From DATCJA01 sp963814955 (lineage in GTDB: Bacteria > Acidobacteriota > Vicinamibacteria > Vicinamibacterales > UBA2999), in contig CAWFEX010000006.1 in assembly GCA_963814955.1 (NCBI GenBank), positions 868,001-932,000 on the forward strand: DNA of 64,000 nucleotides, read 5' to 3'. Positions within the stretch are counted from its first letter, which is position 1. Every line of letters begins with the position of its first letter. A model generated the notes under the pieces. It was given only the letters and a program-made list of their open reading frames with translations, ran no database searches and was not told the DNA's origin. This document shows, piece by piece, positions 47,280 to 56,144 of the stretch. A program made the translations under genes and the position numbers.

Positions 47280-47999
47280 CTATCGCGTCGCCAACGCCAC
47301 GCCGTGTGCGGCCTTCGTGATGATCGCCGCGACTGCTTGCGGCTGCGAGACGTAGACGGCATGACTCCCCTTGACCTCGACAACGGTTGAACCGGCGCGC
47401 TTCGACATCGCGCGCTGTGCGTCGGGCGGAATCATCTTGTCCTCCGTCGATACGAGATACCAGCTAGGCTTCGACTTCCACGCTGGTTCGTTGACGGCGC
47501 CGTTGAGGGCTGCGAGACCCCACGGCACCTGGGAGTCCGCCATGAATGCTGCCGCGTCAGCGCTCACATCTGCAGCGAACGACTCTCGAAACTTCGCCCG
47601 GTCGAGAAACAGATAGCCGTCCTGCGGCGGCAGGATCGGAGGCACTGGCGCGCCGGGCGGAGGATTCTTGATCAGCGCGGAGACGGACTCCCCCTTGTCC
47701 GGAGCAAACGCCGCGATATAGACGAGGCCGGCGACTTTCGGATGGTTGCCGGCTTCCGTGATCACGACGCCTCCGTACGAATGGCCAACGAGAATCGCAG
47801 GGCCGTCCTGCGCGGCTAGCGTGCGTTTCGTAACCGCGACGTCATCCGCCAGCGAAGTGGTCGGATTCTGGACGATTGAGACGTTGTAGCCGTCCTTCTT
47901 GAGATGGTCGTAAACTCCTTGCCAACCGGACCCGTCCACGAACCCCCCATGTACCAGGATGACGTTCTTGATGCTCTCAACTGCTCTTGCTTGCGACAT
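47280..47999 (-). CDS. Alpha/beta hydrolase (salicylate-esterase/EstC-like)
   Basis: A 239-residue hydrolase. ATG at 47999 follows GGGAGGTCTTC. Motifs are NVILVHGGFVDGSGWQGVYD (oxyanion HGG), AILVGHSYGGVVITEAGNH (nucleophile Ser in GHSYG), YLVSTEDKMIPPDAQRAM (acid) and VVEVKGSHAVYVSQPQAVA (catalytic His). No signal peptide is seen, so it is cytoplasmic. Relatives hydrolyse small esters, hydroxynitriles or lactones. The substrate is unknown. Confidence 0.88.
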   Translation of the reverse strand: MSQARAVESIKNVILVHGGFVDGSGWQGVYDHLKKDGYNVSIVQNPTTSLADDVAVTKRTLAAQDGPAILVGHSYGGVVITEAGNHPKVAGLVYIAAFAPDKGESVSALIKNPPPGAPVPPILPPQDGYLFLDRAKFRESFAADVSADAAAFMADSQVPWGLAALNGAVNEPAWKSKPSWYLVSTEDKMIPPDAQRAMSKRAGSTVVEVKGSHAVYVSQPQAVAAIITKAAHGVALATR

Positions 48000-48298
48000 G
48001 AAGACCTCCCCATCGCCGAGCACCACTGCGGATGATCGGTATGTGATCCTTGACGCAGCATGAAACCAAACGCGCGTGGTCGAATCTATTGGACGATGGT
48101 ATTAGCGACACCTTGGTATGAGCGGTCCTGTTCATCAGCTCCTGCGGCGTCACAAGGCGGTCGTGGCACAGAACAGCTAGGCGATGTCACCATGACCCAC
48201 CGCTGAGGCGCAGGTGCAGAGCCGTTTGCAGGCCACCCCGCAATCGCTATATCCTGTCGCGTGCATATAGTTGTCGGGCGTCAACGGAGGAGACCTCG
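48000..48298. other. Divergent intergenic region
   Basis: Nearly 300 bp between the hydrolase and the gene at 48299. I see no gene, strong palindrome or convincing promoter; a ribosome site GGAGGA precedes 48299. Confidence 0.4.
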
Positions 48299-50284
48299 AT
48301 GAAACGTCTCATAGTGGCCGCAATCGTCCTGTTTGTTGCTTGCGCTGGCTTTGTCGCAACTGCCTCCGCGCAGGTGCGCACGACTCCGGCCGGCAAGCTG
48401 TTCTTCGAAGGGGATATCGTCAAACACAACCTCGACAACGGGGCACCCGGTCCCTTCTGCGTGCTGCAGAGCCGGTTCATGCGCGGAGAGGCCGTCGCAT
48501 GGCGCCAGCGCATACTGCAGCCCAACGGCACCCCTGCCGACGACAAAGTACTGAAAAGCGTCGTCGTCGAGCTCGGTAGCGGCCAGAAGGTGCCTCTCGA
48601 TTACGGCCCGCACGGCAATCCGCCCACCGACTTCTTCTGGGCCAATTCATGGACGATCCCGCAGAACCACCCGACAGGATCGGTGGGCTACAAGATCGTC
48701 GCCACGATGCAGGATGGAACCGTGGTGACATGGGAGCCGTTCACTCGCCCGAACTCTCAGCTCTGGGTGATCGAGGGCACGCCGGTTACGAAGACCGCCA
48801 CGCAAAGTAACGCGGGTCTGGACTCGGCGGTGCGCGTTCCAGCGTTCGTCCTTCTTCTCACTCTAATTTTTGCTGCGCCGGCTCCCGCTCAGGAGCCGGC
48901 GTCGCGTTTTGGCCCGCAGGTACACGTAGGCCAGCCACGCGACGGCTATGTCGGCACAATGCGTGTCGCGCCGCTGCACGGTAAAGCCGGAGACCCCTTC
49001 ACGGTTACAGCGGTCGACCTACCCCCCAACGCAGAGTTCCAGATGATCTGGCGCACCGCGATCGGGCGGTGGAACGTCACCGAATCCGAGTACAAAGGCC
49101 GCGAGTTCGTGCCGGTGGCCTACGAGATGGCGCGCGTGCGCAGCGACGCCGCCGGACGCCTGCAGGCGACGTTCAAGACACCCGAGGACTTCGGCTTCAA
49201 CCACGACATCGTGCTGCAGCAGGGTGATCGGCTGATGACGCAGGTTGACTATTCGATCGACATGTCGGTCGAGGTCTCTCCGCGGAGTGGACCTCTCGGC
49301 ACGCCTATCACGATCGACGTCAAGGGCATCGGCTACCGCAACCTGGAAATGTCCTTCAATCTCCTGTACGACAACCGGTGGACCGGCTGGATCTCCGCGG
49401 TGACGACGCACGGGTCGGGACGGTTGACGATTCCAGCGACCGGTCACGTCGGCGACCACGTGATCGAGGTGCTGCACGGGCAGTTCGGGTTCCCCTATCG
49501 CAACCAGGAGCAGAGTCCCGAACCTGACCGGCCCCGGTTTTCGATTCCATTCACCGTCACGGCCGGTGCTCCGGTGCTGCCGCCGCCGCCAGCCGCGCAG
49601 GCGCAGACGCACGTTCGTCTGCAGGCTCCGCATGGTGAGCTGCGTTCGAATCCGCGCTTCTCCGGGGTAGGCGAGAAGGTGACCGTGACCGGTGAGAAGT
49701 TCACGCCCGGGGAGCGCTACACGCTCAACTGGACCCGTGTCATCGGCAATCGCATCGACGGCGGCGGGTGGGAGACGTCATCGGTGCCTGTAGGTGAGGC
49801 AGTGGCCGATCGCGAGGGGCGCGTGACCATCAGCTTCGCGACGCCCGACGATCTCGGCGGCACTCACGGCCTGTTCATTGACGCGGGCGGCACGCGGCGG
49901 ATTGGCACCCACTTCGTGAAGACGACTGCGCTCCCGATGGAAGTGACGCGCGGGCCGGTCGGCACGAAGATCACGCTGCACCTGAAGGGTGTCGGCTGGA
50001 CCGAGACGTCGAACATCATGCACCTCGTCTACGACAACGCCTACATCGGCTACGCGTGCGCGTTCAACAGTCAGGGTGACGTGACGATCTACATGGAGGC
50101 GACTGGCGCGCCGGGCTGGCATTTCATCGATCTCTATCCGGGAATCTACAAGGGCACCGAGACGCTTCCGATCAACTACCGCATGCCGCAGCTCACCTAC
50201 GCGGCCGACCATCCGGGCGAAGATCTGCCGGCGTTCCGCTTCGCTTTTGAGGTGACGTCCGGGGCGCGAACGGCAACACCTTAA
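48299..50284 (+). CDS. Large secreted protein, apparently two secreted proteins fused in frame
   Basis: A 661-residue continuous frame from ATG 48299 (GGAGGAGACCTCG upstream). Residues 1-24 are a signal peptide (MKRLIVAAIVLFVACAGFVA). Residues 25-165 form one domain (LFFEGDIVKHNLDNGAPGPF, FFWANSWTIPQNHPTGSVGY, YKIVATMQDGTVVTWEPFTR). At 178-200 a second signal-like segment appears, VRVPAFVLLLTLIFAAPAPA followed by QEP. Three Ig/IPT-like repeats come next, each with a GxxGTxITxxxKGxG line: PRSGPLGTPITIDVKGIGYR and GPVGTKITLHLKGVGWTETS. This looks like a second gene (GTG near 48827) whose upstream neighbour lost its stop. Role unknown; surface or periplasmic binding is likely. Confidence 0.7.
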   Translation: MKRLIVAAIVLFVACAGFVATASAQVRTTPAGKLFFEGDIVKHNLDNGAPGPFCVLQSRFMRGEAVAWRQRILQPNGTPADDKVLKSVVVELGSGQKVPLDYGPHGNPPTDFFWANSWTIPQNHPTGSVGYKIVATMQDGTVVTWEPFTRPNSQLWVIEGTPVTKTATQSNAGLDSAVRVPAFVLLLTLIFAAPAPAQEPASRFGPQVHVGQPRDGYVGTMRVAPLHGKAGDPFTVTAVDLPPNAEFQMIWRTAIGRWNVTESEYKGREFVPVAYEMARVRSDAAGRLQATFKTPEDFGFNHDIVLQQGDRLMTQVDYSIDMSVEVSPRSGPLGTPITIDVKGIGYRNLEMSFNLLYDNRWTGWISAVTTHGSGRLTIPATGHVGDHVIEVLHGQFGFPYRNQEQSPEPDRPRFSIPFTVTAGAPVLPPPPAAQAQTHVRLQAPHGELRSNPRFSGVGEKVTVTGEKFTPGERYTLNWTRVIGNRIDGGGWETSSVPVGEAVADREGRVTISFATPDDLGGTHGLFIDAGGTRRIGTHFVKTTALPMEVTRGPVGTKITLHLKGVGWTETSNIMHLVYDNAYIGYACAFNSQGDVTIYMEATGAPGWHFIDLYPGIYKGTETLPINYRMPQLTYAADHPGEDLPAFRFAFEVTSGARTATP

Positions 50285-50337
50285 AACGACGACACGCCAT
50301 GAGTTCCTGTTGATTCGTGGCCCAGGGAGAAAAACGC

Positions 50338-50910
50338 ATGATCGATGGAAAGATGTCTCGCAGCTTCGCCTGCGTGCTCACGTTTGCTGCCAGCTTGCTC
50401 GCGGCCCCGGTGGCGGCGCAGCAGACCGGCACATCGTCAGCAGCACAACCGACCCGTATTCAGAACGCTCTCGCCAATGACGTCGGCACGATGGCGGACA
50501 AGTTCGTGGGACTGGCGCGGGTCATGGCCGGAAAGTACGACTGGCGTCCCGGCCAGGGGGTGCGGTCCGTCGCCGAGGTGTTCAACTTGATCGTCACCGA
50601 GAACAGAATGCTCGCTGGCCTGCTGTCGGGTACTCCGGCGGCCGGTCCGGGCGGCGGCCGCGGTGGACAGCCGGCGCCGATCACTGATCCCGCGGCGATG
50701 CAGGAGGCGTTGCGGAGCACGTACGCGACGCTGCGCCAGGCCATCGCCGGGTTGTCTGACGGCGACCTGAATGCGTCCATACGGATGTTCGGCCAGGACA
50801 CGACCAAGCAGGGCGCCGTGCTCATGCTGCTCTTCGATCAGCACGAGCACCTCGGTCAATCGATTGCCTACGCGCGCACGAACACCGTAGTGCCGCCCTG
50901 GAGCAAGTAA
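50338..50910 (+). CDS. Secreted DinB-like protein
   Basis: A 190-residue exported four-helix-bundle protein of the DinB/YfiT type. ATG at 50338 follows AGGGAGAAAAACG. The signal peptide MIDGKMSRSFACVLTFAASL ends near VAAQQ. The bundle includes FVGLARVMAGKYDWRPGQGV (typical phrase of secreted DinB-like proteins), RSVAEVFNLIVTENRMLAGL and LLFDQHEHLGQSIAYARTNT, whose His residues could bind metal as in DinB. A Gly-rich loop GPGGGRGG separates helices. Possible thiol-transferase-like role is speculative. Confidence 0.78.
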   Translation: MIDGKMSRSFACVLTFAASLLAAPVAAQQTGTSSAAQPTRIQNALANDVGTMADKFVGLARVMAGKYDWRPGQGVRSVAEVFNLIVTENRMLAGLLSGTPAAGPGGGRGGQPAPITDPAAMQEALRSTYATLRQAIAGLSDGDLNASIRMFGQDTTKQGAVLMLLFDQHEHLGQSIAYARTNTVVPPWSK

Positions 50911-50988
50911 GACGTCCGTCCCAAGCAGGGCTTTTTCCTGCTGTCTGCGAACGCCGCGTTTGCTCAGACGAAATCACCCATCGAAGGT

Positions 50989-52966
50989 GTGTGGGAGTTC
51001 ATGATCGAACCCGCCGACGGCGCTGCGGGTCTCATCGGTGCGAGCCGGTTGTACATGCCAGACGCCGAGCGCGCGCGGGCGACGCACTGCGGAAGTGTCG
51101 AAGCCTGGGAGGCATTGCTCGCGAGATCGCGAGAGCGCCCCGACGAGTTCTGGGCCGACGTTGCGCGCGAGCTGGAGTGGATGCGGCCGTGGGACGTCGT
51201 GCAGGAAGGGCGCTTTCCGCATTTCAAGTATTTCGTGGGCGGCGTGGGCAACCCGACGGTCAACCTGCTCGATCGCCACCTGGCGCGGGGCGCCGACAAC
51301 CGGCTCGCGCTCATCTGGGAGGGCGAGGACGGCCAGACGCGCTTCTTCACCTATCGGATGCTCTTCGTCGAGGTGTGCAAGTGCGCCAACGTGCTGAAGG
51401 GCCTCGGCGTCAGGAAGGGCGATGCCGTCGCCATCTTTACGCCGAACCTGTGGGAAGCCATCGTCGCCGTCCTGGCCTGCTTCCGGATTGGCGCGCTCTT
51501 CAATACCGTGTTCTCCGGCTTCTCCGCCCGCTCGCTGCGAGATCGTCTCGAGTCGTTCCAGCCGAAGGTCATCCTCACCGCCGATGAAGCCGTGCGGCGC
51601 GGCCAGCGCGTGCCGCTCAAGGCCACGGTGGACGAGGCCATCAAGGGCCTGCCCTGCGTCCAGACCGTGATCGTTGTTCGCCGCACGGGTGCGCCCGTGG
51701 CCATGCGCGAAGGGCGCGATCGCTTCTGGCACGACCTCATGCGGCCAGCGTCACCTCGCTTGCGCTCCCGAGCCGATGGAAGCCAACGAACCGGGCATCG
51801 TGTTCTACACGAGCGGGACGACGGGCAAGCCCAAAGGCATCGTCCACGCTGCCATGGCGTTCGTCGTCAACAACTACGTCTACGCGAAGTACCACCTGGA
51901 CCACCATCAACACGATGTGCTCTGGTGCACGGCCGACATCGGGTGGCTGACCATGCACATCTGGGGCATCGTCGGCGCGCTCGCCAACGGCGTCACGACG
52001 GTGGTGTTCGAAGGCGCGATTGATTATCCGACGCCGGAACGCTTCTACCAGATCGTCGATCGCTACCGGGTGAACAAGATTTTCACCGCGCCCACGGCCA
52101 TCCGCATGCTCATGCGGCATGGTGATGCGTTGATGGCGACGTATGACCTGTCGTGCCTGGAGGTCGTGGCGCTTGTCGGTGAGCCGCTCAATCCCGAGGC
52201 GTGGCACTGGACCTACGAGACGCTTGGCAAGGGCCGCATCTACGTGAACAACACATGGGGGCAAACCGAGCTCTCCGGCTGCCCGCTGGCCGGCGCTGCG
52301 TGGCTCACACCCATGAAGCCAGGGTCGTGCGGTCCGGCGTTTCTCGGGGCTGAGGTCGATGTGGTGGACGACCAGGGTCTACCGGTCGGCGTGAACACGA
52401 CGGGGAATCTGGTCATCCGCCGGCCGTTCCCGATGATGCTGCGGACGCTCTGGCGCGAGCCGGAGCGGTTCGTGCGGAGCTACTTTTCGCAGGTGGACGG
52501 CTGCTACTTCACCAACGATGCCGCCGTGAAGGACGCCGACGGCCACTTCTGGGTTACCGGGCGCGTGGACGACGTGATCAACGTCGCGGGGCACCGGTTG
52601 AGCACCATGGAAATGGAAAGCGCGATCATGGAGTGCTCCGGCGTCGCCGAAGTCGCCGTCGTCGGTGCTCCCGATCCAATCAAGGGTCTCGTGCCGGCGG
52701 CGTTCGTGACGCTCAAGGTGGGCCAGGCCGCGTCGTCTGAAATCGAGCAGTCCATCCGCACGCAGGTCGCCGAGAGCATCAGCAAGATCGCGGTGCCGGA
52801 GCGCGTGATCTTCACCGATGTGCTGCCCAAGACGCCGAGCGGCAAGATCATGCGGCGCCTGCTCAAGGAGATCATGGCCACCGGCGAGGTCGGGTCCGAC
52901 GTGACGGCGCTCGAAGACGGCACGTCCGTCGAGAAACTGAAGGCGCTCGTGAAGGCGGGGCGCTAG
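50989..52966 (+). CDS. Acetyl-CoA synthetase-like AMP-dependent ligase (one frameshift)
   Basis: An acyl-AMP forming ligase of about 655 residues that activates acetate or another short acid. The first ATG is 51001, with a GTG at 50989; neither has a good ribosome site. The N-terminal domain has FWADVARELEWMRPWDVVQE. A slip near 51755 precedes the P-loop YTSGTTGKPKGIVHAAMA. Other landmarks are VLWCTADIGWLTMHIWGIVG, YVNNTWGQTELSGCPLAG, FWVTGRVDDVINVAGHRLST and the acetylatable-lysine motif PKTPSGKIMRRLLKEI. The same frame extends upstream to 50911, where a foreign signal-peptide-like sequence is attached. No acetate kinase or transporter is adjacent. Confidence 0.85.
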
Positions 52967-53002
52967 TCGGCCGCGCGGTTGATCGGCGAGGAACGTCGGC
53001 CA

Positions 53003-53431
53003 TCATCGGAGCTCCTTCCGCATGACGATCGCCGAGGCCGGACACGCCGACTGGAACTCTGCCGACCGTTGAACGGACATTGGCACTTTGTCGCGGCCAA
53101 TCTGCTCGAAGCCGAACCTGGGAAAGAAGCGCTCCGCCGTGGTCGTCAAGAGGAAGACGGTGCTCGCGCTGTGCGTTGTGGCCAGGCGCAGCGCCGCATC
53201 AGTCAACTGATGCCCGAGCTGCTTGCCTTGAAAAGCTGGTTCAACCGCAACGGACCGTAACAGGGCGCCGTCAGCGTATAGCTCCAACGCCGCCGTGCCG
53301 ACGATTTCGTCGCCCTCTCTCGCGACGAGCATGGTCGGCAAATGCTCGTCGACGCCGGCGAGTGGCAGATGGAGTCGCTCGAGCAACGAGTGGATCTGGG
53401 GCAGGTCACGTTCCGTCGCGGCCTCGATCAT
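53003..53431 (-). CDS. ArsN2-like GNAT acetyltransferase
   Basis: A 142-residue N-acetyltransferase beginning MIEAATERDLPQIHSLLERL. The ArsN2 pattern is clear: LPLAGVDEHLPTMLVAREGD, GALLRSVAVEPAFQGKQLGH (acetyl-CoA motif A), RFFPRFGFEQIGRDKVPMSV and ACPASAIVMRKEL at the end. Relatives acetylate organoarsenicals or amino-acid-like arsenic toxins. The start ATG overlaps the ArsR stop (ATGA, 53428-53431), so both are translated from one message. Confidence 0.82.
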   Translation of the reverse strand: MIEAATERDLPQIHSLLERLHLPLAGVDEHLPTMLVAREGDEIVGTAALELYADGALLRSVAVEPAFQGKQLGHQLTDAALRLATTHSASTVFLLTTTAERFFPRFGFEQIGRDKVPMSVQRSAEFQSACPASAIVMRKELR

Positions 53432-53856
53432 GTCTGCGACTCCTGCGCCCGGGGCGCACAGCACGCTCCACCAGCGGGAGTGTCGAGGACGTACAGCTGC
53501 CCGAACGCACGTTGAAACTGCCTTCGGTCCTGCGTCGCGGCTGGCAGCTGCTGCAACGCGTCGACGGCGGCAGCGACGACGCCTTGGACCACAGGACTGA
53601 GCGCTCTCGACACCTGGTAGTGCATCCACACACCGTCGCGGCGGGCGGCGACGAGTCCGCTCTTACGCAGGTAGGCAAGATGGCGGGAGACTGTCGGTTG
53701 CGGCAGTCCGAGGCTGTCGTGGATGTGGCAGACGCACACCTCGTTGTTGCCCAGCAGGGCGAGGATGCGTAGCCGCGTCTTGTCGGCCAAGGCCTTGAAC
53801 AGACTCTCGAGCTCATCGACGGCCGCCCGGTGTTTCGAGGCGGTTGCGCGCTTCAT
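53428..53856 (-). CDS. arsR: ArsR-family arsenic-responsive repressor
   Basis: A 142-residue winged-helix repressor. LFKALADKTRLRILALLGNN and HIHDSLGLPQPTVSRHLAYL form the helix-turn-helix; the sensor is EVCVCHIHD (Cys41, Cys43) and a second Cys pair GACCAP lies near the C-terminus, a location used for As(III) in some ArsR proteins. ATG at 53856. It should bind the palindrome between itself and arsM and release on arsenite, controlling both directions. Confidence 0.92.
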   Translation of the reverse strand: MKRATASKHRAAVDELESLFKALADKTRLRILALLGNNEVCVCHIHDSLGLPQPTVSRHLAYLRKSGLVAARRDGVWMHYQVSRALSPVVQGVVAAAVDALQQLPAATQDRRQFQRAFGQLYVLDTPAGGACCAPRAQESQT

Positions 53857-53865
53857 ATATTCGGC

Positions 53866-53909
53866 TTGACAAATATATCACGGGTTAATATATTCGCCAA
53901 TACGAATAT
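53866..53909 (+). promoter_or_regulatory. arsM promoter with overlapping ArsR operator
   Basis: TTGACA (53866-53871), a 17-bp spacer and TATATT (53889-53894) form a near-consensus promoter 30 bp before the arsM start. The palindrome ATATTCG-CCAATA-CGAATAT (53890-53909) overlaps the -10 box, the expected place for repression by ArsR. A further ATATTCG at 53857-53863 near the arsR start may be a second half-site. The AT-rich content contrasts with the GC-rich surroundings. Confidence 0.75.
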
Positions 53910-53924
53910 ACAAGGGGGAGCGAC

Positions 53925-54773
53925 ATGGACGCGATCAAGGAAGCGGTTCAGCAGAAGTACGGCGAGGCAGCCCTGCAAGCCAGAAGTGGCGCGAAGGCCG
54001 GATGTGGATGCGGAACCTGTTGTGGACCGGATCCCATCACCTCGAATCTCTATGACGAGACGCAGGCAGCGGGCGTGCCTGCGGAGGCGTTGCTGGCGTC
54101 ACTCGGCTGCGGCAATCCAACTGCATTGGCGGAGCTGAAGGCCGGTGAGGTCGTCCTGGATCTCGGCTCCGGCGGTGGGATCGACGTGTTGCTGTCTGCC
54201 AGGCGCGTGGGCCCGACCGGTAAGGCGTATGGCCTGGACATGACAGACGAGATGCTGGTGCTCGCTCAGGAGAACCAGGCGAAATCCGGTCTCACGAACG
54301 TCGAGTTCCTCAAGGGCGAGATTGAGCACATTCCCCTTGCCGACAACTCGGTCGACGTGATCATCTCGAACTGCGTGATCAATCTCTCGGCTGACAAGGA
54401 ACGCGTGATCGCGGAGGCGTTCAGGGTATTGAAGCCAGGGGGCCGACTCGCGGTATCTGATGTGGTCATACGAGGTGACGACGTTCCGTCTGAGGTTCGC
54501 CGCAGCATGGAGCTCTGGGTGGGCTGCGTCGCCGGCGCACTGGAGGAAGCGACGTATCGCCGCAAGTTGGCGGCAGCCGGATTCGAAGCCGTTGACGTCG
54601 AACCGACGCGGATCTATCGCGCGGCCGATGCGAAGCCGTTTCTTGAGGAAGCCGGATTGTCAGACGCTGCGACGCTGCCGCAGATCGACGGGCGGTTCAT
54701 GAGCGCCTTCATCCGCGCGCGGAAGCCTGTGCGCGAGTCGAAAAGCTGCTGCGAGTCAACGTGCTGCACGTGA
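53925..54773 (+). CDS. arsM: Arsenite S-adenosylmethionine methyltransferase
   Basis: A 282-residue enzyme that methylates As(III) to volatile or excretable methylarsenicals using SAM. ATG at 53925 follows AAGGGGGAG. Signature parts: GCGCGTCCGPD near the N-terminus, SAM motif VVLDLGSGGGIDVLLSARRV, ISNCVINLSADKERVIAEAF and LWVGCVAGALEEATYRRKLA. The three conserved arsenic-binding cysteines appear as C62, C150 and C201. A Cys-rich tail SCCESTCCT ends the protein. It is divergent from arsR-arsN2. Confidence 0.95.
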   Translation: MDAIKEAVQQKYGEAALQARSGAKAGCGCGTCCGPDPITSNLYDETQAAGVPAEALLASLGCGNPTALAELKAGEVVLDLGSGGGIDVLLSARRVGPTGKAYGLDMTDEMLVLAQENQAKSGLTNVEFLKGEIEHIPLADNSVDVIISNCVINLSADKERVIAEAFRVLKPGGRLAVSDVVIRGDDVPSEVRRSMELWVGCVAGALEEATYRRKLAAAGFEAVDVEPTRIYRAADAKPFLEEAGLSDAATLPQIDGRFMSAFIRARKPVRESKSCCESTCCT

Positions 54774-54926
54774 CTGGGCACGGCTGTCGGCGGCGCACTC
54801 ATTGAGTCCGCTGTCACGCGGTTGCAAAGTGCCCTGTGGCAGGTTCCTCTTCTCGACCTGCCATGGTGGGCGCCCGAGATTGAGATGTCGGCGTCTGAAG
54901 TGCAGGCGGTGACGACGTTGTGGACT

Positions 54927-56144
54927 TCATTTCATTTCGAATGCGCCGATGTCGTACGCCGACCACTGCGGCCGCGGCGTGCCGATGATATCTCTCGTCA
55001 CACTCGCCAGCGACATGCCGCGGTCCCTGGCGGGGCTTCCCGAGCGCAACTGGAAGTCGCGAGTGGAGGCATTCACGAATTGCGGATCACTCCAGAGATT
55101 ATGTGATTCGGTCGTCCCCGCTCCGGCCGAATTGCGGTAGTTTCCGCTTACGCTCTGATAGCTGATGTTGTTCCGCAAAAGCGTCCCGGACGTCCCAGCC
55201 TCGAGATAGATCCCAAAATCAGCGTTCCCGTACACCGTGTTGTTGTAGATCTGGGTGTTCGACCCCCTATAGACGTAGATGCCCCCTGACGTGGCGGACG
55301 TGTTCCGGATGTTGTAAATCAGATTGTTGTAGATTTTCGTCCCCGTCGAGCCGTTTGCGACGATGACGCCCCACCCGCGCATGCCGCTCACCGACCGGCC
55401 ATCGCGAATGATTGTGTTCCGGATGGTGGTATTGCTGATCGACTGCCCGTAGCCGTTGTAGATATGCACACCGCCACCGACGAAATCGTAGATGTCGCAG
55501 GCGTCAATCAGGTTGTTCGACGACTGGATATAGAAGGCATGATGGTAGTCCGTTTGTCCGACGCGATGAATCCTCAGGTTGATGAACTCGTTCCCACCAA
55601 TGACCCCCGGCGCCAGTGCAGTGAGAAGGATGCCCTGCCCGGGCGCGCCCATCAATTCCGCATTCTTCACCCGAATGTGGTGCACGTTGTATCCAGAGCC
55701 GCCTTCGATTTTTATGAGGCCGCTCTGCACGTACGAGGCGTCCATGTTGATGCGGTCGAATTCGATGTACTGCTGCGTGCTCCAAAGGTTGACGACCCAC
55801 CCACCAGACGTCGGCTTCAACCAGACAGTTTCCCCTGGCGCTGCGGCAATCCGAACCTTACTGGTCCAACTTGTACCCGAGGGCACGTTGTTGATGAGCG
55901 CCTCGGCGTAGGTGCCGCTCTTGACGAGCAGCGTGTCCCCGGGCTTCAGGCAAGTGACCGCGCTCCTCAGCGTCAGTTTCGGTGTTGACGCCGATTGCGT
56001 ATCCGTGCACGAACGGCCGTCGTATCCGCTTCTCGAGACGTAGTAGGTCGCAGCGGCGGCCGGCATCGCCTGCAGTACCAGCACACTCAGAACGAGAACG
56101 TCGACCAACAAACGAGTTCCAGAACAATAGAAAGGAACCACCAC
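54927..56144 (-). CDS. Right-handed beta-helix repeat secreted protein
   Basis: A 405-residue exported protein. GTG at 56144 begins a signal peptide ending near AAAAT. TYYVSRSGYDGRSCTDTQSA and LRSAVTCLKPGDTLLVKSGT are the usual start of polysaccharide-lyase-like beta-helices. Repeating coils follow: NNLIDACDIYDFVGGGVHIY, TKIYNNLIYNIRNTSATSGG, TQIYNNTVYGNADFGIYLEA, TLLRNNISYQSVSGNYRNSA. The end has DFQLRSGSPARDRG and YDIGAFEMK, common closing phrases of the family. It may bind or cleave polysaccharide; catalytic residues cannot be assigned. Confidence 0.85.
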   Translation of the reverse strand: MVVPFYCSGTRLLVDVLVLSVLVLQAMPAAAATYYVSRSGYDGRSCTDTQSASTPKLTLRSAVTCLKPGDTLLVKSGTYAEALINNVPSGTSWTSKVRIAAAPGETVWLKPTSGGWVVNLWSTQQYIEFDRINMDASYVQSGLIKIEGGSGYNVHHIRVKNAELMGAPGQGILLTALAPGVIGGNEFINLRIHRVGQTDYHHAFYIQSSNNLIDACDIYDFVGGGVHIYNGYGQSISNTTIRNTIIRDGRSVSGMRGWGVIVANGSTGTKIYNNLIYNIRNTSATSGGIYVYRGSNTQIYNNTVYGNADFGIYLEAGTSGTLLRNNISYQSVSGNYRNSAGAGTTESHNLWSDPQFVNASTRDFQLRSGSPARDRGMSLASVTRDIIGTPRPQWSAYDIGAFEMK

